This document shows positions 7,985-15,821 of a stretch of DNA of 33,736 nucleotides, in pieces. The notes under the pieces were generated by a model, which was given only the letters and a program-made list of their open reading frames with translations, was not told where the DNA came from and searched no databases. The stretch covers positions 1 to 33,736 of the forward strand of contig JAGLHT010000023.1 of NCBI GenBank assembly GCA_023143455.1. Reading direction: 5' to 3'. The number at the start of each line of letters is the position of its first letter. Position 1 is the first letter of the stretch. The position numbers and the translations under genes were made by a program. Source of the stretch: Desulfobacterales bacterium (lineage in GTDB: Bacteria; Desulfobacterota; Desulfobacteria; Desulfobacterales; Desulfobacteraceae).

Positions 7985-9511
7985 CTACTTCTTCTTTATT
8001 GGTTCAGGAAGTTTTTTTGGCTCTTTCTTAGGCTTGGCTGATCCTGAAACACTGAAAACACTTGTGTGATGATTATCATTTTCATTGGTTTCAAATATAT
8101 TATTATCAGGGTCTACTTTCGCTCTTATCTTAAAACCACCTGGCAGGTTGAAACTAAACCTCTCTATACGGTAATAATTTGTACTTGCTGCTGGAAAACT
8201 GTTCAGGTCACCTTCATTTATTATTACACGCTCTTTTGTGACCCTTACTATCGCCCTTTGTGACATGCCTTTTGCGGCGTCATTGCGTATCTCTACAATC
8301 AGTGTTCCTCTTTGGCCAGTACGTGTTTTGAGGGTTCCCTGGACTGAACCATCCGGAACAAAATACACGTTTACAACTCTTAAATTCTGAGTTATGTTCA
8401 CTGTCACGTCCCGGGTAATTGTATTATTCATCTCATTTGTCTCTAAAATATGATTTTCCGGGTCTACGACAAGTTTAAGTGTGTATGCACCCGGTTTTGT
8501 AAATTTGTAACTCAAGTTAAAGTTTTTTTTGGCAAGATGCCGGATACTGTTGATGTGTCCAGTTCCAACTTCGTGATCATTTACCAGTATTTTCAAATCA
8601 ACCTTATCAAGTTCTTGCTCAAGAGGATTAAATACACTCACCCGAATATTGCCCATGTCGCGTATATCTATTTCTTCTATTCGATACTGTCCTTCTCCAG
8701 GATAAAAAGCTATTCCGAATGCCTCTGCATCGACGGTTGAATATACCTGGAATTCCTTGTGCATCGTATTGTTGCGCTCATTTAATTCTGTAATCTTGTG
8801 ATCCGGATCGACCAGCAGACGTACTATATGGATTCGTGTTACAGGAAACCGGTAATCAAATTCAAAAGTTCCGCTACCACCAACAGGAATATTTTCGATT
8901 GAGCCTTGTCTTGATATTTTGCCGTCGATTTCAAGCTTTACACTGACATCTGAGATTATTGTCTGACCGGTATTGCGCACAACGCCTCTTAATTTGCCTT
9001 CCTGAAAAACTGGTACTTCGTCGATGGCTGACATAGAACCATGGGGAATAAATAATATATCCGTAGCTGCTATATCCTGTAGAGTTCCTATTTTTGTCGA
9101 ATTGACTTGTATTGTACTTGCAATGATATTATTTTTTTCATTTGTCTCGGTAAGAGTTTTTTCAGTGTCAACAAACATAGATATTGAATGACTTCCGGGT
9201 GTATTGAACGTGTAACCGGGTATTTCAAAGACCGACATCTCACCTGAACGGATATTATCAATTTGACCTTCTCCTGCAGATACACCGTTAATTACTATTC
9301 TGATATGTATGCGATCAGCATCATCCATTTCCCTGTTATGTATAATACTTCTTAATGTACCTCGTTGGCCGACATTTATGGTATCAATAGTTTCTGTCAT
9401 TCCTTCAGGCACAAAACCAACTTCCATTGCTTTTAAGTCATATGCTGCATATGCTGTAACAGCAAAAAACAGAGTGAAAGCTGAAAATAAAAACAATCCT
9501 ATGTTTCGCAT
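7985..9511 (-). CDS. Secreted protein with four CARDB repeats
   Basis: 508 residues: a Sec signal peptide (1 to about 23, ending AYA), then four Ig-like CARDB domains of about 110-120 residues. Each closes with a variant of D-P/T-(D/E)-x-x-I/L-x-E-T/L-NE-x-NN: VDTEKTLTETNEKNN, VDPDHKITELNERNN, VDPENHILETNEMNN and VDPDNNIFETNENDN. The C-terminus is a short Lys/Pro-rich tail. CARDB modules are extracellular adhesion or scaffolding folds; no enzyme domain is present. The ribosome site is AAAGGAGGGGG and a clear promoter lies at 9608-9636. It heads the apparent operon with the YqaA protein and ACR3. Nothing in the protein suggests metal resistance, so the pairing may be functional or accidental. 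Confidence 0.85.
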   Translation of the reverse strand: MRNIGLFLFSAFTLFFAVTAYAAYDLKAMEVGFVPEGMTETIDTINVGQRGTLRSIIHNREMDDADRIHIRIVINGVSAGEGQIDNIRSGEMSVFEIPGYTFNTPGSHSISMFVDTEKTLTETNEKNNIIASTIQVNSTKIGTLQDIAATDILFIPHGSMSAIDEVPVFQEGKLRGVVRNTGQTIISDVSVKLEIDGKISRQGSIENIPVGGSGTFEFDYRFPVTRIHIVRLLVDPDHKITELNERNNTMHKEFQVYSTVDAEAFGIAFYPGEGQYRIEEIDIRDMGNIRVSVFNPLEQELDKVDLKILVNDHEVGTGHINSIRHLAKKNFNLSYKFTKPGAYTLKLVVDPENHILETNEMNNTITRDVTVNITQNLRVVNVYFVPDGSVQGTLKTRTGQRGTLIVEIRNDAAKGMSQRAIVRVTKERVIINEGDLNSFPAASTNYYRIERFSFNLPGGFKIRAKVDPDNNIFETNENDNHHTSVFSVSGSAKPKKEPKKLPEPIKKK

Positions 9512-9607
9512 ACCCCCTCCTTTAATAAAAAAAGACTGTTGTTATATAGAGACACCAAATTTTCTGATTTGTTTATTATTAATGCAATTATTTTATAAAA
9601 CCTACAA

Positions 9608-9636
9608 ATTATTCTTTCCATATGGTTTGATTTCAA
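9608..9636 (-). promoter_or_regulatory. Sigma-70-type promoter of CARDB-yqaA-acr3
   Basis: On the minus strand, TTGAAA (9636-9631) and AATAAT (9613-9608) are separated by exactly 17 bases, each one mismatch from consensus. It points at the CARDB gene about 97 bases downstream, leaving a 5' leader of roughly 90 bases. Confidence 0.65.
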
Positions 9637-9665
9637 GAGTAAACAGGCATCTATCTATCATGGTC

Positions 9666-9809
9666 TTATCCTCCTGCTTTTTTAGCTTTATACCCGAGCT
9701 TATTTAGTTCTTCGATCAGCAGATCTCGATGGTCTCCCTGAATCTCGATAACATTGTTCTTTATAGTTCGGCCGCCTTTGGTTATAAATCTTATAAAGCT
9801 ACGAATACC
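9666..9809 (-). pseudogene. SUI1/YciH translation factor, C-terminal remnant
   Basis: The minus-strand frame from 9809 to a TAA at 9668-9666 encodes 47 residues with an eIF1/SUI1-type C-terminus. It contains ITKGGRTIKNNVIEIQGDHR followed by a leucine-rich helix, and ends LGYKAKKAGG. E. coli YciH ends with the same pattern (GG-x-V-K-x-G-VIEIQGD-x-RD, then K-x-AGG at the end). There is no ATG, GTG or TTG start, a TAA lies immediately upstream at 9812-9810, and the N-terminal two thirds of the family domain is missing. I therefore call it a degraded fragment. It fills much of the 442-bp gap between divergent genes. Confidence 0.65.
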
Positions 9810-9953
9810 TTAGTAATCAAGCAGATTATTGTCAAGCACAAAGACTGAATTTTAGGTAGAGATTGACATTATAACTTAGTGTTTGATTTTCATTTTTTGT
9901 CGGGGTACTATTATCAATGATTTTTTAACACTAACTTAGGCTAAAAGATTATT

Positions 9954-12935
9954 ATGAAAAAGACTGAAAATATCAGCAAAGACAATTACGACCCGTTTTT
10001 TAAAATTTATCATGAGCTAATGAAGGAAAAAGTTGAGGATATCCTTCTGGTTTCATGTCCTTATGATGCATTTATCATGGAGGAAGAAGGAAAGCTTGCA
10101 ACAAGAATAATTAATGAGTATCGTGGGTTGAATTTGTCCAGACCTCCAAAGTTGTCATGGGTGTCATCAGCTGAAAAGGCATTTGAAAAACTATCTGTAA
10201 AAAATTTTGATTTAGTTATTGCCATGCCAAGCCTTGATGATGTCAATGTGCATGAGTTTGCAGGGCAGGTGAAAGAAACATATCCAGACCTTTCTTTTTA
10301 TCTGCTTGTGCATAATACCAGCAATATTCATAATTATATAAACGGAAAAAATGACGGAGTGATTGACAGAATATATGTCTGGGGTGGTAATGCTGATTTG
10401 CTCCTTGCTATTATTAAAAATCGTGAAGACCAGATGAATGTTGAGTTTGATACAAAAAACGCCAATGTTCGGGTAATAATTCTGGTTGAAGACTCACCAT
10501 ATCATTTTTCTGCATTTTTACCTGTTCTTTATAAACAAATTGTAGAGCAGACACAGGCGGTTATTGACGAGTCGTTGAATGAAGACCACAGGCTTTTACA
10601 AATGAGAGGTCGCCCTAAAGTCCTTGTTGCACAAAATTATGAAGAGGCATGGAGTCTTTATAAAAAGTATAAACCATACTTGCTCAGCATTTTTTCTGAT
10701 ATGAGATTTCCAAAAAAAGGAATAACTGATGTTAAGGCTGGGTATGATCTATTAAAAAAGATAAAACAAGAAAATCCAAATCTACCACTTTTGGCTCTAA
10801 GCACAGAAGAGCAATTAAAAGAGAAAATAACAAAGATACCAGCAGTGTTCATAAATAAAAATTCTCTAAATTTAAATGATAAAATTCATAAATTTTTTAT
10901 TAAATCTCTGGGGTTTGGTGATTTTATATTTACAATGCCGGATGGGAAAGAAATAGCAAGCGCTTCTGATTTAAGATCAATAGAAAAACTTTTACCAGAC
11001 ATTCCTGATGAATCAATATTGTATCACGCACAAAATAATGATTTTTCAAGATGGCTTATGGCAAGATCGGAAATAGATCTGGCCATTAAATTAAGACCAT
11101 ACAAAATTAAAGATTTTCCTCTAGTTCAGGATATGAGAAAATTTCTCATTGCAACTATCAATGAGAGAAGAAAAGGAAGCCGCCAGGGCGTTGTTATTGA
11201 TTTTAATTCAGATCAGTTTGACTCAGACACAACTTTTATAAAAATCGGGAAAGGTTCTCTTGGAGGTAAAGCAAGAGGGCTTGCATTTATGGCATCCCAA
11301 CTTAAAAAAAGTTCATCCTTAAATGAAAAATTTCCACAAGTTGATTTCACTATCCCTAAAACACTTGTAATCACCACAGAAGGCTTTAAATCATTTATTG
11401 AAAATAATAATTTGGCTCTATTATTAGAGGAATCAACTCAATATGAAGACAAAACAATTATCAAATTATTTTTAGAGGCTGAACTGCCTGAATGGCTTGA
11501 GGCTAATTTAAGAACATATTTAGAATATGCAAAATTTCCCATTGCTGTCCGTTCTTCAAGTTTATTTGAAGATGCACATTATCAGCCTTTTGCCGGGCTT
11601 TATAGAACTTATATGCTGCCAAACAGTGATCCTGATTTTGAGGCGCGGCTTAAAAGACTCATTAAAGCAATAAAGCTTGTTTATGCATCAACATATTTAA
11701 AAGCGCCTAAAGCATATGCAAAGAGCACAATGCATAGAATAGAAGACGAAGAAATGGGTGTAGTGCTTCAGCAGTTGATTGGCACCCGCCATGAAAATTA
11801 TTTTTATCCGGCAATTTCCGGAGTGGCACAGTCTTATAATTTTTATCCCATTGCAAGCCTGAAAGCAGAAGATGGTATTTCATACATAGCTCTTGGCCTT
11901 GGGAAAATTGTCATGGAAGGAGGGAAAACTCTTCGCTTTTGTCCAAAACAACCCCAACTTCTTCCTCAGTTTTCTGCTGTTGATGATATTCTTAAAAATG
12001 CCCAGAATTTTTTTTACGTCCTAAAGACAGATAAACCCCAGGAAGAACTTATTTTTTCAGATGATTTTAATGATGATCCGTTTGTTGCAAAAATTGATAT
12101 CAGTGATGCAGGAGATCATCCAATAGTACAGGCTCTTTCATCCACATACTATCCGGGAGATAATAAAATAAGAGATTCGTTCTCTAAAACAGGCTACCCT
12201 GTATTAACCTTTGCAAGTGTTTTGAAATATGATTTATTTCCTCTGGCAAAGATTCTTGAAGAGGTAACCCAAATTGGAAGCAAATGGATGGGTACTTCCA
12301 TTGAAATTGAGTTTGCAGTAAATATAGGATCAGATGGTAAAAAGGCAGAGTTTTCTTTACTTCAGATCAGACCCATGGGCAGATACAGGCAAAACATGGA
12401 TATAAAGATTAAAGAAGAGGATATAAAAGAAGCTTTTTGCTTTTCAACAATGTCCCTTGGAAACGGAGAGTATGAAGATATCTTTGATATTATATATGTT
12501 GACCCTGAAAAATTTGATTCTGCAAAAACCATTGATGTTGCAGCCCAAATCAATAAATTAAATGCGAAATTTAACAATAAAGAAAAAAAATATGTGCTGA
12601 TTGGTCCTGGCAGATGGGGGACTTCAGATAGATGGCTTGGGATACCAGTTTCCTGGAATGACATCTCGAATGTTGGTGTTATGGTAGAAACAACAATAGA
12701 AAGCATTAAGGCTGACCCATCCCAGGGATCACATTTTTTTCAGAATATTACCTCTCTTGGCATAAGTTATATAACAGTGTTAGATAAAGGAGAGGATTTT
12801 ATTGACTATGAATGGCTGAAAAAACAGCCATCAAAAAATGAAACCCAATTTTTGAGACATATAAGCTTTAAAAAACCAATAAAAATACTGGTGAATGGAA
12901 AAACGTCTCAGGCAGTAATTAAAAAGGTAGGGTGA
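9954..12935 (+). CDS. Receiver-like / PEP-synthase-type ATP-grasp fusion protein
   Basis: This is a 993-residue cytoplasmic protein. Residues about 25-165 resemble a receiver fold but lack the acidic pocket and phospho-acceptor. Residues about 172-320 form a second receiver with VEDSP (E179, D180), the probable phospho-Asp D249 in FSDMRFP and K302, plus an insertion of about 45 residues. After a linker, about 425-790 is a PPDK/PEP-synthase N-terminal ATP-grasp domain: GKGSLGGKARGLA, AVRSSSLFEDAHYQPFAG, MGVVLQQL and LLQIRPM. Residues about 800-993 form a conserved-looking domain with GPGRWGTSDRWLGIPVSW. The phosphohistidine swivel and PEP-binding barrel are absent, so it cannot complete the PEP synthase reaction alone. 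It is more likely a signalling phosphotransferase or nucleotide-dependent regulator. The start codon has only a weak ribosome site. Confidence 0.85.
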   Translation: MKKTENISKDNYDPFFKIYHELMKEKVEDILLVSCPYDAFIMEEEGKLATRIINEYRGLNLSRPPKLSWVSSAEKAFEKLSVKNFDLVIAMPSLDDVNVHEFAGQVKETYPDLSFYLLVHNTSNIHNYINGKNDGVIDRIYVWGGNADLLLAIIKNREDQMNVEFDTKNANVRVIILVEDSPYHFSAFLPVLYKQIVEQTQAVIDESLNEDHRLLQMRGRPKVLVAQNYEEAWSLYKKYKPYLLSIFSDMRFPKKGITDVKAGYDLLKKIKQENPNLPLLALSTEEQLKEKITKIPAVFINKNSLNLNDKIHKFFIKSLGFGDFIFTMPDGKEIASASDLRSIEKLLPDIPDESILYHAQNNDFSRWLMARSEIDLAIKLRPYKIKDFPLVQDMRKFLIATINERRKGSRQGVVIDFNSDQFDSDTTFIKIGKGSLGGKARGLAFMASQLKKSSSLNEKFPQVDFTIPKTLVITTEGFKSFIENNNLALLLEESTQYEDKTIIKLFLEAELPEWLEANLRTYLEYAKFPIAVRSSSLFEDAHYQPFAGLYRTYMLPNSDPDFEARLKRLIKAIKLVYASTYLKAPKAYAKSTMHRIEDEEMGVVLQQLIGTRHENYFYPAISGVAQSYNFYPIASLKAEDGISYIALGLGKIVMEGGKTLRFCPKQPQLLPQFSAVDDILKNAQNFFYVLKTDKPQEELIFSDDFNDDPFVAKIDISDAGDHPIVQALSSTYYPGDNKIRDSFSKTGYPVLTFASVLKYDLFPLAKILEEVTQIGSKWMGTSIEIEFAVNIGSDGKKAEFSLLQIRPMGRYRQNMDIKIKEEDIKEAFCFSTMSLGNGEYEDIFDIIYVDPEKFDSAKTIDVAAQINKLNAKFNNKEKKYVLIGPGRWGTSDRWLGIPVSWNDISNVGVMVETTIESIKADPSQGSHFFQNITSLGISYITVLDKGEDFIDYEWLKKQPSKNETQFLRHISFKKPIKILVNGKTSQAVIKKVG

Positions 12936-13407
12936 AGATTCTTTTTCCCCTTCAGGCAATAAAACAGGAATCAGTGAAGAGCAAATTCTTATTGGCTTAT
13001 CTCTTGCTCTGGGCGGGCATGCAGGATACCTTGGCACCCAGACGCTTCATTGAGCACTTTCATATATTAAGCATATCAATGAAGATGGCGGCATCCACAA
13101 AAGGCAGATCAAAATAATTGCATTAGATGATGGATATGAACCTGCCAGATGTCTATATAATACTCAACATTTAATTCTTGAGCACAAGGCTTTTTCTTTG
13201 TTCTGCTATGTTGGAACACCAACCACAGTAAAGATTATACCGCTTGTCAACGAAGCTAAAATTCCTTTAGTTGGAATGTTTACAGGCGCAAGCAGATTAA
13301 GATATTCGGTAAATAAATACCTGATTAATATCCGAGCCTCTTATTATCAGGAGACAAAAGCCGCTGTTGACTTGATTGTAAAAGAAATGAACATTAGGAA
13401 GTGTTAA
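12931..13407 (+). pseudogene. Broken LivK-type periplasmic binding protein
   Basis: A single frame from the end of the previous gene to TAA at 13405-13407 reads as the N-terminal lobe of a branched-chain amino acid/urea-type ABC substrate-binding protein. It includes ISEEQILIGLSLALGG, GIHKRQIKIIALDDGYEPAR, FCYVGTPTTVKIIPLVNEAK and IPLVGMFTGASRLR. It is broken in three ways: the signal peptide and start are missing, an in-frame TGA interrupts it at 13051-13053 (one base from GGA, the glycine expected before ALSYIKHINEDGG), and the second lobe is cut off at MNIRK where a palindrome begins. The joint with the preceding gene suggests a deletion. The frame from 13198 is only part of this remnant. 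Confidence 0.8.
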
Positions 13408-13436
13408 TAAATAAATGATTTATTAACACTTCCTAA
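13394..13436. repeat. 43-bp palindrome at a double gene breakpoint
   Basis: Perfect 19-bp arms, 13394-13412 (TTAGGAAGTGTTAATAAAT) and 13418-13436, surround the 5-base loop AAATG. The truncated binding-protein frame ends inside the left arm and the truncated ATPase frame opens inside the right arm, so the palindrome sits exactly between two broken genes. It could be a REP/MITE-like mobile palindrome, an insertion or excision scar, or a terminator. I noticed no second copy in this window. Confidence 0.8.
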
Positions 13437-13438
13437 GT

Positions 13439-14152
13439 GTGGTCTGTGCACTTTTTAAAGGCACAACTAAAGCCTATATCCTTGATCGTAAAGAATTGGT
13501 TGGAAATCTTCTGGAAAATGTTGAAGACGCCTTGATTTTTTTAAAAAAATATCTTCAGTTTAGATGGGAGATCACAAGCAAGAGCACTCGCAGAAAAGAG
13601 ACTCTGGAACTTCCGGAAATTGCTTTGCGAGAAGCCATGGTCAATGCTGTCTGTCACAGAGATTGTCTGGAACAGGGTGCCCAGGTCATGGTAGAAATAT
13701 TTGATGACCGTGTAGAAATCTATAATCCAGGTGGTCTTCCCAAGGGATTGCCAGAAAAAGATTTTGGCAAAAGAAGTGTGTGCCGAAACTCTAATATTGC
13801 AAGCCTTTTGTTGAGGTGTGATTATATCGAAAAAATGGGTTCTGGTATTGAACGGATCCATGCAGCTTTAGAAAAAGAAAATTGTCCCCATGTAAAAATA
13901 GACTATCATACCATGTTTAGTCTTGTATTTTTAAGACCAACATATATAACTAACCCAGCCTTGGGTGAAAATAGGGAGAAACTTCTTGCCTTGATCCTGG
14001 AAAATCCTGCAATCACCTCGAGCCAGTTGGCTGAACAGACCAGTCTGACACAAAATGGCATAGAATGGCAGATTGTTCAATTAAAAAAACAAGGGAATCT
14101 TGAACGAATAGGCCCGGACAGAGGCGGTCATTGGAAAGTCATAAAAGACTAA
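13439..14152 (+). pseudogene. AlbA-type ATPase, N-terminally truncated
   Basis: The frame encodes 237 residues homologous to the C-terminal half of the Schlafen-AlbA / 'RecG-like' ATP-binding proteins. It has FKGTTKAYILDRKEL, the GHKL-type ATP motif ALREAMVNAVCHRD, DRVEIYNPGGLP, and MGSGIERI, then a winged-helix domain at about 175-237. Such proteins normally have about 150-250 further N-terminal residues with the AlbA nucleic-acid-binding domain. These are absent, and the frame opens right at the 43-bp palindrome with a GTG lacking a ribosome site. It is followed 10 bp later by an hsdM start, the usual arrangement in type I restriction-modification loci, where this family is a frequent companion. 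It is probably non-functional. Confidence 0.75.
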
Positions 14153-14162
14153 AGGAAAAACA

Positions 14163-14333
14163 ATGCTTCAAAATAATCCTGAATTAAAATCACAGATCGA
14201 CCAGCTCTGGAACAAATTCTGGGCAGGCGGTTATGAAAATCAATTCAATTCTGGAGAGTGGTGTATATTATTTTACCATGCTTTTTTGATGATTATGGAC
14301 AGCTTTACAAAGAAGATGATATGTGGAATATAA
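14163..14333 (+). pseudogene. hsdM: hsdM remnant (N-terminal codons only)
   Basis: An ATG at 14163 behind AGGAAAA opens with MLQNNPELKSQIDQLWNKFW followed by AGG, the characteristic first residues of the type I restriction methyltransferase subunit HsdM (a family of roughly 500 residues). After about 23 codons the resemblance stops, and the frame ends at TAA 14331-14333. The sequence after the break reads in another frame as FYHAFFDDYGQLYKEDDMWN, possibly the tail of a different gene. No methyltransferase motif (NPPF/NPPY) is present. It is a deletion remnant that keeps its ribosome site and its place behind the AlbA-type ATPase. Confidence 0.7.
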
Positions 14334-14384
14334 ATTTTTAAAGCCTTGAAAATATTGTTTGTATAACATTTATGGAGTTTTATA

Positions 14385-15044
14385 ATGGATAAGGAAGAAT
14401 TAATTAATGAGTTAGAGAAACTCCGTAATCGTGAAAAGCATTATCGAATTATTATGGACGAATCCAGTGACCCTTTCTTTTCATTTTATGCTGATGGAAC
14501 ATATAGGTATGTAAATAAAGCCTTTGCAAAAGGAGTTGGCAAAGATTTAGATAAAATTATTGGCAACAAAATCTGGGATGTTTTTGAAAAAGAGGAAGCA
14601 GATAAAAGATTTGCTGTTGTAAAAAAAGTACTTACTGAAGGAAAAACTGAAGAGATTGAGGTTCGGGTACCACTGCCCTCTGGTGATACTTATTATTTAA
14701 CGACTGCTAAACCAATTTTTAATGATGATTGTACAGTTGAAACCGTGATTTGCACTTCGAAAAATATCACCAAACGTAAACTTGCTGAAGATGCATTGAA
14801 GGAAAATCACGAGAGACTATTGAAAGCAAATAAAGAAATAAAGGCTCTTGCAGGACTTCTGCCAATTTGCGCAGAATGTAAAAAAATTCGTGATGACAAG
14901 GGATATTGGAATTTATTGGAGTCCTACATTGAAAAGCATTCTGATGCATCTTTTACCTATGGCATGTGTCCAGATTGTTCTGATAAGGTTTATGGCAAAG
15001 AGAACTGGTATATTGAGATGAAAAAGAAGAAACAAAAAAAATAA
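14385..15044 (+). CDS. PAS-domain sensor with C-terminal cysteine module
   Basis: 219 residues. A short N-terminal coiled coil (ELINELEKLRNREKHYR) leads into a PAS domain at about 20-135, with FFSFYADGTYRYVNKAFA and a PAC end ICTSKNITKRKLAED. A second helix precedes a C-terminal cysteine module of about 155-205: LPICAECKKIRDD, GYW, then GMCPDCSDKVYG. This CxxC...CxxC module commonly follows PAS or receiver domains in Desulfobacterota signalling proteins. There is no kinase, GGDEF or DNA-binding domain, so it may be a stand-alone sensor or adaptor. GGAG lies 9 bases before the start. The gene looks intact but is wedged between the hsdM and rhuM remnants, suggesting later insertion into a decaying locus. 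Confidence 0.8.
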   Translation: MDKEELINELEKLRNREKHYRIIMDESSDPFFSFYADGTYRYVNKAFAKGVGKDLDKIIGNKIWDVFEKEEADKRFAVVKKVLTEGKTEEIEVRVPLPSGDTYYLTTAKPIFNDDCTVETVICTSKNITKRKLAEDALKENHERLLKANKEIKALAGLLPICAECKKIRDDKGYWNLLESYIEKHSDASFTYGMCPDCSDKVYGKENWYIEMKKKKQKK

Positions 15045-15119
15045 AACTCGTGTTAAATACATTAAGGATATTGTTAAAAAGAGAAATTAAAATAAAGATT
15101 ATTGCAAGGAAATGGCTAC

Positions 15120-15689
15120 ATGACTGATAGCAGTCAAATTCAAATTTATCAGACAGAAGACGGGCTGACTCGGATTCAGGTACGTTTGGAAAAAGAAACA
15201 GTGTGGTTGTCCAGAATTCAAATGGCAGAGCTGTTTGATAGAGATTCGGACAGTATTGGGTTGCACTTAAAAAAAATATACAAATCTGGTGAACTGGAAC
15301 CATTAACAGCTACCGAGGAATCCTCGGTAGTTCGGCAAGAGGGAAAACGAACGGTTAAAAGAAAGATCAAGTTTTACAATTTGGATGCCATAATTTCCGT
15401 TGGCTATCGGGTTAATTCCAAGCTGGGTGTGCAGTTTCGCATCTGGGCCACCCAACGGTTGAAAGAATATCTTATTCAGGGCTACAGCATTAATCAACAG
15501 CGCTTTGAGCAGAATGCAGCCGAGCTATCGCAAGCCCTTGCCCTGATTCAAAAGGCAGCACAATCTGAGTCTCTTAAAACAGATATGGGCAGGGGACTTG
15601 TGGATATTCTTGGTCGATATACCCAGACCTTTCTTTTGCTACAGCAATATGATGAACGGAGTCAGATCCCAAACAGAAAGAGACTTTGA
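15120..15689 (+). pseudogene. RhuM-family protein, C-terminally truncated
   Basis: The best start is the ATG at 15120, behind AAGGAA, rather than the upstream TTG. The 189 residues match the N-terminal part of the RhuM ('virulence RhuM') family: QIQIYQTEDGLTRIQVRLE, TVWLSRIQMAELFDRD, HLKKIYKSGEL, KRKIKFYNLDAIISVGYRVN and QFRIWATQRLKEYLIQGY. Family members are about 330 residues. Here the sequence stops after FLLLQQYDE with an unrelated nine-residue tail, so roughly the last 140 residues are missing. RhuM genes often sit inside type I restriction-modification operons, in line with the hsdM and AlbA-ATPase remnants upstream. A shorter functional product cannot be excluded. Confidence 0.7.
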
Positions 15690-15821
15690 TTAAACTGATA
15701 ATGAATTTGCTGTGTGATAGAGTTGCCTGAGCTTGTATCTGAAAATTCAAAGAAAAAACAAAATGTTACTTGATGAGTGATGGAACCTGGCTTTTTACTC
15801 GATCTGCTGGTTCTTAAGCTT

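Noticed and set aside
8066-8740. Plus-strand frames opposite the CARDB gene
   Set aside because: They are antisense shadows of a repeat-rich real gene and have neither ribosome sites nor recognisable domains.
9954-12935. Annotation as PEP synthase (ppsA)
   Set aside because: Only the ATP-grasp part is present; the phosphohistidine swivel domain and the PEP-binding barrel are missing.
13051-13053. TGA read as selenocysteine in the binding-protein frame
   Set aside because: The family has glycine there, no selenocysteine insertion hairpin is evident, and the gene is broken at both ends.
13198-13407. Independent 69-codon gene
   Set aside because: It continues a longer frame with clear substrate-binding-protein similarity that starts upstream of 13198, and has no ribosome site.
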